In this document: positions 1-7,983 of the stretch, piece after piece
Position numbering within the stretch: the first letter of the stretch is position 1
Layout of the letters: each line of letters opens with the position of its first letter
NCBI RefSeq assembly: GCF_014207185.1
Contig: NZ_JACHCP010000006.1
Coordinates: forward strand, 372,001-436,000
Origin: Rhodanobacter sp. A1T4
GTDB lineage: Bacteria > Pseudomonadota > Gammaproteobacteria > Xanthomonadales > Rhodanobacteraceae
Direction of reading: 5' to 3'
DNA length: 64,000 bases
Translations under genes and position numbers: made by a program
Notes under the pieces: model-generated
What the model was told of the DNA's origin: nothing
Databases searched by the model: none
The model's input: only the letters and a program-made list of their open reading frames with translations

Positions 1-1350
1 TATGCCGATCAAATAATCAAGGAAAGCACCAACGCTGAAAGTGCATGCAGGGGTTGGTTCTACAAGTCTGATGCGCTATTTGAAAGTGGCAGTGCACAGC
101 TGCCCATCGATCAGCTTCACAGTGGTACGGAAGCATGTGGCAAGGCAGGAAACACACTTTTTTCTCTTAGTTTTCAGTATTTGCTGGCGAGTTTCGACAT
201 GCGACAGGGTCGGCATGAGTCGGCCGTCCGCTTGTTGCAAGCGAGCTATCCCGAGGTTCTACAAGCGGGCTTTCCGCCACAGGTTTCTGAGTTCGAGGCT
301 ACGCTGGCCAAGGCTTACTGGAAGGATGGTGATCTTGCTTCTGCATCAAAATTTGCCAGCAGCGCCTTGACTACCAATGCCAACAGGCCATATTCGGAGT
401 CGACGGCCAACGCCTATCAAGTGCTTTACGAAGTCGACAAGAAAATGGGCGACAGCAGTAGTGCTCTGGCAAACCTCGAAAAATATGTCGTTGCCGAGGA
501 GGGCTACCTGAGTCGACTCAGCGCGAAGACGCTCGCCTATCAGATCGTCAAGCAGAAGGTGTTGGCGAAAAAACTGCAGATCGACGGACTGGATAAGAAG
601 AACAAGATTCTCACTTTGCAGGGAGAGCTGGATCGCCAGGCGGCGGAAACCAGTCGGCTGTACATCGTGTTGCTGTTGCTGGTCCTGGCAACGATCGCCG
701 TGTGGACTTACCGGATCAAGCGATCGCAGCTGCGCTTCATGAAGCTGGCCCGGCGCGATGGCCTTACTGGCATCTTCAATCGGCAGCATTTCGTCAATGA
801 GGCCGAGCTGCAATTGCATTACTGCCGGAAATCATCGCGTGATGCCTGTCTGGTGCTGATCGACCTGGATCATTTCAAAGCCGTCAACGACACTCATGGT
901 CATGCGGTAGGCGATCGCGTGCTGCAGCGTGCCGTCACGGCCTGCAAGGCCCACTTGCGTTCGACCGACATCTTCGGTCGCCTAGGTGGCGAGGAGTTCG
1001 GCATCCTGCTGCCCGAGTGCACGCTGGCACAGGTTCTCGTCCTGGCTGAGCAGATACGCGTGAAGATTGCGACCGCTTCCGCTGATGAGGACGCTTCCGA
1101 CATCCCGATCTCCGCCAGCTTTGGCATCTCCAGCGTGGTTCATTCCGGCTACGAATTGCGCCAGTTGCTGATCCATGCTGACGAAGCGCTGTACCGGGCC
1201 AAGCGTAAAGGCCGTAATCGGGTCAGCATAATCAATCACCCGGAATGTGATAATTCGACGACCCGGGATGATTTAGTGGATGGCAATCCACATCTGTTGC
1301 AAGGCACTTCGACTTTCAGATCAGCGCCGAGCGAGCAGGCAAACGAATGA
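1..1350 (+). CDS. TPR-GGDEF membrane diguanylate cyclase (5' partial)
   Basis: The reading frame is open from base 1 and the first residues (YADQIIKES) match residues about 175-183 of the paralogue at 2406-4208, so the gene begins before the window and roughly 175 residues are missing. What remains is a TPR-like helical region, a coiled-coil linker, one membrane segment (bases about 655-720) and a C-terminal GGDEF domain. The active-site motif is GGEEF (first Gly codon at 985) and an RSTD inhibitory I-site lies five residues before it, so both synthesis of cyclic di-GMP from two GTP and product inhibition are expected. By analogy with its paralogue the TPR part should lie in the periplasm and the cyclase in the cytoplasm. 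It ends with a polar tail of about 40 residues after the GGDEF fold that the paralogue only partly shares. Confidence 0.93.
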   Translation, partial: YADQIIKESTNAESACRGWFYKSDALFESGSAQLPIDQLHSGTEACGKAGNTLFSLSFQYLLASFDMRQGRHESAVRLLQASYPEVLQAGFPPQVSEFEATLAKAYWKDGDLASASKFASSALTTNANRPYSESTANAYQVLYEVDKKMGDSSSALANLEKYVVAEEGYLSRLSAKTLAYQIVKQKVLAKKLQIDGLDKKNKILTLQGELDRQAAETSRLYIVLLLLVLATIAVWTYRIKRSQLRFMKLARRDGLTGIFNRQHFVNEAELQLHYCRKSSRDACLVLIDLDHFKAVNDTHGHAVGDRVLQRAVTACKAHLRSTDIFGRLGGEEFGILLPECTLAQVLVLAEQIRVKIATASADEDASDIPISASFGISSVVHSGYELRQLLIHADEALYRAKRKGRNRVSIINHPECDNSTTRDDLVDGNPHLLQGTSTFRSAPSEQANE

Positions 1351-1521
1351 AGGCAGCCAGCTCCACCGTGAACATGGTCTGCCAGATCCCATCTCAGTTT
1401 GCTGGTGTGCCGGCAGACGGAATAGCCCAAACCGTAATAGTTCCGCTAACGCGTGCCATGCAGCCGATCACACGATCGGGGTCCGGCCGGCCGTGCTGGA
1501 CTTGACGATGGCTGCCCAGGT

Positions 1522-2082
1522 ATGAGCGGCGTGGCTGGTACGACTTTCGAACTCGAAACCGAGCGCTTGCAGCTACGGTTGCTGGAGGCCGGTGACGAGA
1601 CCTTGTTCTGCGGGCTTTATACCGATCCGGAAACCATGCGTTTTATTGCGCCGCCACTTTCAGCGGCACAGGCAATCAGTAGTTTTCGAAAAATCGTGGT
1701 TCGGCAGTACGAGCCATCCCTTGAAGGGCGTTTTCTGGCGGTGCTGGAGAGGGCGACGCGGCAGCCCGTGGGCATCTGCGGCACGTCGCAACACGATGTC
1801 GATGCGCTCCGGCTGGAAGTAGGCATACTATTGAGGTTGGAAGCCCGGGGAAGGGGATTGGCGCACGAGGCGCTCATGGCGTTGATGAAAAGGATCTTCG
1901 CCATGTCACCTATAGAGGAAATATGCGTGCGGTTTTCCGCGGAATGTCCAGCGGTCGAACGATTGAATATCAGGATTGGCTTCACGCCTTGTGCGGATGA
2001 GGTGCCGGGAGAGGGGCTGATGTCAAAACGTGTCTGGTCAGTGCATCGATCACCGTGGTACGTGGATCAAACAGTCAACTGA
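1522..2082 (+). CDS. GNAT family N-acetyltransferase (RimL-like)
   Basis: A 186-residue protein with the GNAT fold. It opens with a typical RimJ/RimL strand (LETERLQLRLLEAGD), and the acetyl-CoA pyrophosphate-binding loop is seen as RGRGLA around residue 110. Family members transfer acetyl from acetyl-CoA to an amine, often a protein N-terminus or small molecule; the substrate here cannot be read. The frame is open upstream to an ATG at 1453, but the acetyltransferase similarity starts just after 1522, so that start was chosen; its ribosome site is weak. It lies between two diguanylate cyclase paralogues and 23 bases before a small acidic protein gene, so co-transcription with that gene is plausible. 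Confidence 0.82.
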   Translation: MSGVAGTTFELETERLQLRLLEAGDETLFCGLYTDPETMRFIAPPLSAAQAISSFRKIVVRQYEPSLEGRFLAVLERATRQPVGICGTSQHDVDALRLEVGILLRLEARGRGLAHEALMALMKRIFAMSPIEEICVRFSAECPAVERLNIRIGFTPCADEVPGEGLMSKRVWSVHRSPWYVDQTVN

Positions 2083-2105
2083 AACCAGCAACAGGGGGAA
2101 TACTG

Positions 2106-2402
2106 ATGTCGAACGTAATCGATTTTCTTGAAAGAATGGGGCAGGACGCGCACCTGCGTCACGCATCACAGGATGAAGTGGAGCGGGCACTGACGGGCGC
2201 ACAAATCGATCCGGAGTTGCAGGCGGCGATCCTTGCCAAGGATCAGCGTCGGATCGAGACATTATTGGGACATTGCAACGTCTCCTGCATGTTGATGCCG
2301 GGTAAGGAAGACGAAGACGAAGACACTGAGGAGAGCCCGTCGCGGGACAACGAAGAGGTTACTTCGCAGTCCAAGTCTTGCACTGCGGCTTCGGTAGGCT
2401 AG
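2106..2402 (+). CDS. Small acidic protein with CxxxC motif, unknown function
   Basis: A 98-residue protein with a good ribosome site (AGGGGGA at 2092-2098) seven bases before the ATG. The N-terminal 55 residues are predicted helical (VIDFLERMGQDAHLR), then comes Cys57-x3-Cys61, followed by an extremely acidic run around residues 68-76 and a Ser/Thr-rich tail with Cys92. The helical leader with a short Cys-bearing distal part is reminiscent of Nif11-type or other peptide precursors, but I cannot confirm membership of any family and no modification enzyme other than the adjacent acetyltransferase is present. It ends three bases before the start of the downstream diguanylate cyclase, so the two are probably translated from one message. 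The function is unknown. Confidence 0.75.
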   Translation: MSNVIDFLERMGQDAHLRHASQDEVERALTGAQIDPELQAAILAKDQRRIETLLGHCNVSCMLMPGKEDEDEDTEESPSRDNEEVTSQSKSCTAASVG

Positions 2403-2405
2403 TCG

Positions 2406-4208
2406 ATGTTTTCATCGGGGAGGCGGCGCCAGGTGTTTTCCACCGGGCGGGCTTTGCTCGTGGTGTTGCTTATGGGCACGGCCATTGCGGCCGTGCCTGT
2501 ACCTAGCGATCCGGAGCTGCTGCTCGATCAGGCGGATAGTATCAAGACGTCGGATCATGCCAAGTTCGTCTTGATCATGGAACGGCTGGGCGACAGTACG
2601 ACGAAACTGTCTCCAGAGCAGCAACTCTATCTGCGTTATCTCAATGCGTGGCAGAGCGCCTATCGCGGTGATTACGATACGGCTATTCCAATGCTGAACG
2701 CAGTTATCGAGAAATCCACTGATGTGACCTTGCGATTTCGCGCGGGCGCCACAGTAGTGAACATGTTGGGGATCGGATTCCGTTATGAGGAAGCGTTTGC
2801 TCGATTGAGCCAGTTGCTCGATCAACTGCCACAGGTGACTGATAAGGCTGCGCGTGCGCAGGGCTTGAGTGTTGCAGCGCAGCTGTATATCAAGGCCGGG
2901 CAGTATGATCTGGCCTCGGGCTATGCCGATCAATTGATCAAGGAAAGCCTTACCGCTGATAGCGTCTGCAGAGGGAAATATTTAAAGCTTGAGGCACTTT
3001 TCAGAAGTGACAAGCTGGATGCGCCTAGTAACCAGTTCCAAGATGGTATTGATGCTTGTGGTGAGTCGCTCTTTGCTAACGGGATTCGTTATTTTGTTGC
3101 GAATTTAGAAATCCAGCAGGGCCGGCCAGTTGACGCCATCAAGTTGTTGCAAAAAAATTACGCTGCTGTTCAGCGCACTCACTATCCGCCTCTGATTTCA
3201 GAGTTCGACGCATCACTGGCACAGGCTTACTGGAAAGAAGGCGAACTCACTTTGTCGCAACAGTTCGCCCTTGACGCCGTAAACAGCAGCGTCAAGAACG
3301 AATATACCGAACCGCTGACCATCGCATATAAGGTGCTCTATCTGATCGCCCAGAAGCAGGGTGATATGGGCGCTGCTCTCGCTTACCACGAACGATACAT
3401 GGGCGCTGACAAGGGCTATCTGAGTGACGTCAGCGCAAAGGCACTGGCGTACCAAATTGTCAGTCAGCAGGTGCTGGCGAAAAAGCTGCAGATTGACACG
3501 CTGAACAAGCAGAACCAGATACTTGAGTTGCAGCAAGCGCTCGGCAAGAAAGCAGCGGAAACCAGTCGGCTCTATATCTTCGTGTTGTTGATGGTGTTGG
3601 CGTCGATTGCGCTATGGACCTACAAGCTCAAACGCTCACAGCTGAGCTTTATGAAGCTGGCCCGACGTGATGGGCTGACCGGCATTTTCAACCGCCAGCA
3701 TTTTGTCGCATCGGCCGAGCAGCAGCTGCAGTACTGTCAGAAGTCGGGGCGCGTGGCGAGCCTTATCGTGATTGATCTGGATAACTTCAAGACCGTCAAC
3801 GACACCCATGGCCATGCGGTAGGTGATCACGTTCTGAAGCGGGCTGTCGCCGCCTGTCAGGCGCATCTGCGTTCAACCGATGTATTCGGTCGTCTCGGTG
3901 GTGAGGAGTTTGGAATACTGATGCCCGAGTGTGGCAAGGATGTGATCGCTGGTCGGTCCGAATTGATTCGTCTAGCCATCGCCAGCGTGTCCGACAGCGA
4001 AGACGCCAGTGGTGTCGTGGTATCCGCCAGCTTTGGTGTCTCCACAACGCTCCAGTCTGGCTACAACCTGCGACAGCTGTTGATTCACGCGGACAAGGCG
4101 CTTTACAGCGCCAAGCGGGAAGGCCGCAATCGCGTGGTTTTATTTGATGACGATACTGCGGAGTCCATCAAGGCACCGTTGACGGTGTCGCCCTTGCACC
4201 GTCGGTGA
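2406..4208 (+). CDS. TPR-GGDEF membrane diguanylate cyclase
   Basis: A 600-residue protein making cyclic di-GMP. Domains in order: signal peptide (residues 1-29, cleavage likely after AIA), a long TPR-like helical region to about 350 that should lie in the periplasm, a coiled-coil segment (residues about 350-385), a membrane helix at about 389-409, and a cytoplasmic GGDEF domain. The active site is GGEEF at 498-502, with the RSTD product-inhibition site beginning at Arg489. This layout suggests that a periplasmic signal read by the TPR domain tunes cyclase output. It is a close paralogue of the gene at 1-1350 and follows the small acidic protein by three bases. No strong ribosome site precedes the ATG, consistent with coupled translation. 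Confidence 0.95.
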   Translation: MFSSGRRRQVFSTGRALLVVLLMGTAIAAVPVPSDPELLLDQADSIKTSDHAKFVLIMERLGDSTTKLSPEQQLYLRYLNAWQSAYRGDYDTAIPMLNAVIEKSTDVTLRFRAGATVVNMLGIGFRYEEAFARLSQLLDQLPQVTDKAARAQGLSVAAQLYIKAGQYDLASGYADQLIKESLTADSVCRGKYLKLEALFRSDKLDAPSNQFQDGIDACGESLFANGIRYFVANLEIQQGRPVDAIKLLQKNYAAVQRTHYPPLISEFDASLAQAYWKEGELTLSQQFALDAVNSSVKNEYTEPLTIAYKVLYLIAQKQGDMGAALAYHERYMGADKGYLSDVSAKALAYQIVSQQVLAKKLQIDTLNKQNQILELQQALGKKAAETSRLYIFVLLMVLASIALWTYKLKRSQLSFMKLARRDGLTGIFNRQHFVASAEQQLQYCQKSGRVASLIVIDLDNFKTVNDTHGHAVGDHVLKRAVAACQAHLRSTDVFGRLGGEEFGILMPECGKDVIAGRSELIRLAIASVSDSEDASGVVVSASFGVSTTLQSGYNLRQLLIHADKALYSAKREGRNRVVLFDDDTAESIKAPLTVSPLHRR

Positions 4209-4285
4209 TCCATTCAAACTTTGCCAGATATTCAAATGCCGTGGCCTAGTCGCAGCGTTCGACTTGCAACGCACGAGAGCCAATA

Positions 4286-5263
4286 TCAAGTGTGACCAGC
4301 CACTGCGTGCGGCACATAGGCTTCCTCAAGCTTGGCTATTTCATCGGCATCGAGCTTCAACGACAGTGCTGCCACCGCATCGTCAAGATGATGCGGTTTG
4401 GAGGCGCCAACGATGGGTGCGGTGACAAACGGTTTCTGCGCGACCCATGCCAGCGCCACCTGCGCCTTCGATACACCGCGCGCCTTCGCCACGGCAGCAA
4501 CTGCTTCCACCACTTTGCGGTCGGCATCAGGCACGGTGTAAAGCGTTTTGCCGAAGACGTCGGTGGATTCGCGCTCGCTACCATCATTCCAGTCGCGTGT
4601 TAGTCGGCCGCGCGCAAGTGGGCTCCATGGAATGACGCCAATGCCTTGCTCGTGGCATAGCGGCATCATCTCGCGCTCTTCCTCGCGATAAAGTAGGTTG
4701 TAGTGATTCTGCATCGTGGAAAAACGCGTCCAGCCGTTGCGCTCGGCTACGTACAACGCCTTGCTGAACTGCCAGGCGAACATCGATGACGCGCCGATGT
4801 AGCGCGCCTTGCCGGCTTTCACCACATCGTGCAGTGCTTCCAGGGTTTCCTCGATCGGCGTGCGTGGGTCCCAACGGTGGATCTGGTACAGGTCGACGTA
4901 GTCGGTGCCGAGTCGGCGTAGGCTGTGGTCGATCTCGCTCATGATCGCCTTGCGCGACAGGCCCATGCCGTTGGGGCCTTCGTGCATGCGGTTGAATACC
5001 TTGGTCGCCAGCACGATCTGATCGCGCGATCCGAAATCCTTCAACGCGCGACCAACGATCTCCTCCGAGGTACCGTCGGAATAGACGTTGGCGGTATCGA
5101 AAAAGTTGATGCCCAGATCGATGGCCTTGCGGATGAATGGCCGGCTGGTTTCTTCATCGAGCGTCCAGCTGTGCGCGCCGCGGTTGGACTCGCCATAGGT
5201 CATGCAGCCCAGGCAGACGCGTGATACATCGAGGCCGGTGCGTCCCAATTTTACGTATTCCAT
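4286..5263 (-). CDS. Aldo/keto reductase (YajO/YakC type)
   Basis: A 325-residue NADPH-dependent oxidoreductase with a TIM barrel. The aldo/keto reductase catalytic tetrad is complete: Asp56, Tyr61 (in NVYSDG), Lys88 and His129 (YQIHRWD). The C-terminal IVGASKPHHLDD segment is the usual cofactor-binding region. Two adjacent ATG codons (5266 and 5263) follow a GGAGA ribosome site; the second has the better spacing of six bases. The physiological carbonyl substrate cannot be told from sequence. It is transcribed away from the M28 peptidase gene and convergent with the diguanylate cyclase upstream in the window. Confidence 0.93.
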   Translation of the reverse strand: MEYVKLGRTGLDVSRVCLGCMTYGESNRGAHSWTLDEETSRPFIRKAIDLGINFFDTANVYSDGTSEEIVGRALKDFGSRDQIVLATKVFNRMHEGPNGMGLSRKAIMSEIDHSLRRLGTDYVDLYQIHRWDPRTPIEETLEALHDVVKAGKARYIGASSMFAWQFSKALYVAERNGWTRFSTMQNHYNLLYREEEREMMPLCHEQGIGVIPWSPLARGRLTRDWNDGSERESTDVFGKTLYTVPDADRKVVEAVAAVAKARGVSKAQVALAWVAQKPFVTAPIVGASKPHHLDDAVAALSLKLDADEIAKLEEAYVPHAVAGHT

Positions 5264-5551
5264 CATCGTCTCCAAACGCAGGGCAGCTAAGTAGGGGCAC
5301 CGCTGACAGTACTGATCGGTGCAATGCATATCACTGAGAATAACTCGCTATTGCTGTGCAAGTGATTTGCGTGGCGTGAAAGCGTACGACTGATGAACCC
5401 GGTCGTATGGGCTTGCGATATTTCGTAGCCGGCTGGCTCCGGCAGTTGGGTGGAATGGAGAGGGCTTTACGTCCATCACGCTCATTTTCCGTGGACAGCC
5501 ATCGACGAGCGCGCTACAACTGGGGTCTGTTCGCCCGTGCCGGAGTGTTTG

Positions 5552-7225
5552 ATGCGCCTCGTTTCAAAAGTTCTATTTACCGCCTTGTGCGTCGCTGTGG
5601 GCTCCACGCAGGCCACCGATCCTTCCGTGGCACTCGCGCCGCAGATCAACGCTGCTGATTTCGCCCAGTTCGACAAGACCCTCAGCTCGGATGCCTTCGG
5701 TGGTCGCAAGCCTGGCACGGCAGCCGAGCCCCTGACCACAAACTGGCTGGTCGAGCAGTACAAGCGTATGGGATTGCAGCCTGGCAACCACGGCTCGTGG
5801 TTCCAGACCGTGCCGGCCGACTCTACCCAGCTAGTGAATACCGATGTCACGCTGGATATTTCGGCGCAGGGCAAGGAGACCAAACTCGCCTATCGCACCG
5901 ACATGATTGTCGAGACGCTACAGGCGAAAGCTGCGGTCGATCTGAAAAATTCGCCGATCGTGTTCCTGGGCTTTGGCGCCGATGCCCCGCAGTGGCACTG
6001 GAACGATTACAAGGACATCGACGTGAAGGGCAAGACGGTGATCGTGCTGGTCAACGATCCCGGTTTCGCCACGCTCGATCCGAAACTGTTCAACGGCCGC
6101 GCAATGACCTACTACGGCCGCTGGACCTACAAATACGCCGAGGCTGCGCTCAAGGGTGCTGCTGCCTGTTTCATCGTGCATACCAGCGATGCGGCAGCCG
6201 GTTATCCATGGACGGTGATCAAGAACAGCGGTAGCGGCCCTCAGCTCAGCCTGCCTTCCAGCGTCGATCCGTCGCCGCGACTGCCGGTCGCCGGCTGGCT
6301 GACCCGTGATGCGGCCACACGATTGTTCGCCGCTGCCGGTCAGGATTTCGACAAGCTTGAAAAGGATGCCGCGAAGCCCGGCTTCAAGCCGGTGCCACTG
6401 CAGGCGACGGTGTCGGTGAGCCTGAAAAACAAGATCGGCCATATCGAATCGCACAACGTGCTGGCGATGGTGAAGGGCAGTAGCAAGCCCGACGAGGCGG
6501 TGATCTACACCGCGCACTGGGATCATCTCGGTACCGATCCCTCGCTGAAAGGCCATCAGGTTTACAGCGGCGCGATCGACAACGGCACCGGGCTTACCAT
6601 GTTGCTGGAGCTGGCTGACGCGTTCGCGCACCAGAAAACCCCACCGCAGCGCAGCGTGCTGTTCTTTATGCCGACGCTGGAGGAGTCCGGCTTGCTCGGC
6701 TCTCAGTACTACTCGTCCAAGCCGGTGTTCGCACTGGACAAGACCGTCGCCGATATCGCCGTCGATGCGTTGCCGATCATCGGCCGTGCCCACGACATGA
6801 CGGTGATCGGCAAGGGTCAGTCGCAGCTGGAAGACATGCTGGCCGACGTGCTGAAATCGCAGGGCAGGGTCACTTCACCGGAAACCACGCCGGAGAACGG
6901 CTTCTACTTCCGTTCCGATCATTTCAATTTCGCCAAGGTTGGCGTGCCGGCGATGCTCGCAAGTTCCGGTCTCGATCTGTTGAACGGTGGTCGCGACGCG
7001 GGCCAGAAAGCGGCCTCCGATTACACCGCACATCATTACCACACGCCCAACGACGTGTTCGATCCGAACTGGGATTACTCGGGCATTCTCGAGGACACGC
7101 AGGCGCTGTATGAGCTTGGGCAGAAGCTCAGCGAGGACAACGTCTGGCCCAAGTGGTACGCCGATAGCCCGTTTGGTACCAAGCGCGCGTCGTCGATGTC
7201 GAAGGCTGATGGCGCCGCGAAGTAA
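5552..7225 (+). CDS. Secreted M28 family zinc metallopeptidase
   Basis: A 557-residue exported aminopeptidase-like enzyme. The ATG at 5552 was chosen because GGAG lies six bases upstream and it gives a clean signal peptide (MRLVSKVLFTALCVAVGS); the frame is open further upstream without such support. Two-zinc M28 ligands are visible: His322 and Asp324 (AHWDH), Asp343 (AIDNGTG), catalytic Glu377/Glu378 (LEESG) and a C-terminal His in YHTPND. A PA-type insert precedes the peptidase domain (residues about 130-270). It probably removes N-terminal residues from peptides in the periplasm or outside the cell. Its stop lies nine bases from that of the convergent TetR gene. Confidence 0.94.
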   Translation: MRLVSKVLFTALCVAVGSTQATDPSVALAPQINAADFAQFDKTLSSDAFGGRKPGTAAEPLTTNWLVEQYKRMGLQPGNHGSWFQTVPADSTQLVNTDVTLDISAQGKETKLAYRTDMIVETLQAKAAVDLKNSPIVFLGFGADAPQWHWNDYKDIDVKGKTVIVLVNDPGFATLDPKLFNGRAMTYYGRWTYKYAEAALKGAAACFIVHTSDAAAGYPWTVIKNSGSGPQLSLPSSVDPSPRLPVAGWLTRDAATRLFAAAGQDFDKLEKDAAKPGFKPVPLQATVSVSLKNKIGHIESHNVLAMVKGSSKPDEAVIYTAHWDHLGTDPSLKGHQVYSGAIDNGTGLTMLLELADAFAHQKTPPQRSVLFFMPTLEESGLLGSQYYSSKPVFALDKTVADIAVDALPIIGRAHDMTVIGKGQSQLEDMLADVLKSQGRVTSPETTPENGFYFRSDHFNFAKVGVPAMLASSGLDLLNGGRDAGQKAASDYTAHHYHTPNDVFDPNWDYSGILEDTQALYELGQKLSEDNVWPKWYADSPFGTKRASSMSKADGAAK

Positions 7226-7234
7226 AGGTTTGGC

Positions 7235-7843
7235 TCAGCGTGAGCCGGTGGCGTGCAGCCGGCTCACCAAGGTAAGGCATGCCTCCTCGATGAGGCGTGC
7301 TTGCTCGGTTTTTTTCGGTGCGGGTTGCCAGGCAATCACGGAAAACCAATAGGCCGAAGATTTCAGCAGCGCCACAAAGATATCGGCAGCCACGTTTGCG
7401 TCGAGCTTGCCCAACTTGCCGGCCTCGCCAGCTTCGTGGAACCAGTGATACACGCTGTTTTCCTTCTCGCCAAACTTCTCCATCAGTCGCTGGCTCTGTA
7501 CCTCGGAGCGCATGCATTCGACCATCAGCACGCGGCTTAGCCGGATGAAATCCGGGTCGCAGATCAGCTGCATTTCCCTCATACCGACATCGCGTAACTG
7601 CTCAACGAAATCGCGCTGACTGTCGTAATGCAATTTGCTGAGCGGGTCTACCCGTTCCATCAGAAGCCTCAGCACCGCCTCGAGCACGGCTTCCTTGGAA
7701 GGGAAGTGTTTGTACAGCGTGCGCTTGGAAACCTCGGCGCGGGTCGCAATGGATTCCATGCTGGCACCGGCCAGTCCGTGTTCGGCGAGTTCGGCAATAC
7801 CGGCATCGAGCATGGCGTTGCGTTTGGTGGCGCTGCGGTTCAA
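7235..7843 (-). CDS. TetR family transcriptional regulator, TTG start
   Basis: A 202-residue repressor. The N-terminal helix-turn-helix is seen in the first 60 residues (SMESIATRAEVSKRTLYKHF), followed by a helical ligand-binding domain resembling the AefR-like C-terminal type. I place the start at a TTG (7843-7841), because AGGAG precedes it by seven bases and it puts the protein start just before the HTH, as in most TetR proteins. Longer in-frame starts up to 7942 would run the coding region through the two palindromic operators at 7903-7966. It is divergent from the metallo-hydrolase/SDR operon, which it very likely represses together with itself. Confidence 0.88.
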   Translation of the reverse strand: MNRSATKRNAMLDAGIAELAEHGLAGASMESIATRAEVSKRTLYKHFPSKEAVLEAVLRLLMERVDPLSKLHYDSQRDFVEQLRDVGMREMQLICDPDFIRLSRVLMVECMRSEVQSQRLMEKFGEKENSVYHWFHEAGEAGKLGKLDANVAADIFVALLKSSAYWFSVIAWQPAPKKTEQARLIEEACLTLVSRLHATGSR

Positions 7844-7902
7844 AAGGTTTGCTCCTGGCGTGATGCACTTGCAACAAGTGGGCCGCGTAACTTCAGGTTC
7901 AC

Positions 7903-7926
7903 AAAGTATACGGTATAGTTTACTTT
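7903..7926. promoter_or_regulatory. Palindromic operator O1 (TetR site)
   Basis: A 24-bp inverted repeat with half-sites AAAGTATAC and GTTTACTTT around a 6-bp centre GGTATA. The same half-sites recur exactly 40 bp away (7943-7966). It lies 60 bp upstream of the TetR start codon and inside the divergent intergenic region. The size and symmetry suit a TetR dimer; that this TetR protein is the binder is inferred from position. Confidence 0.8.
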
Positions 7927-7942
7927 CCTTATGGCCTGTCAT

Positions 7943-7966
7943 AAAGTATACGAAATAGTTTACTTT
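7943..7966. promoter_or_regulatory. Palindromic operator O2 (TetR site)
   Basis: The second copy of the 24-bp inverted repeat, half-sites AAAGTATAC and GTTTACTTT with centre GAAATA; only the centre differs from O1. It ends 17 bp before the metallo-hydrolase ATG, so a bound protein would block transcription initiation there. The 40-bp centre-to-centre distance puts both sites on the same face of the helix, which would favour cooperative binding. Confidence 0.8.
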
Positions 7967-7983
7967 TTGCCGGAATATCCATC

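Noticed and set aside
1280-1525. An open frame spanning the gap between the first cyclase gene and the acetyltransferase gene
   Set aside because: It overlaps the end of the cyclase gene and has no recognisable sequence; the 171-bp gap shows no supported gene.
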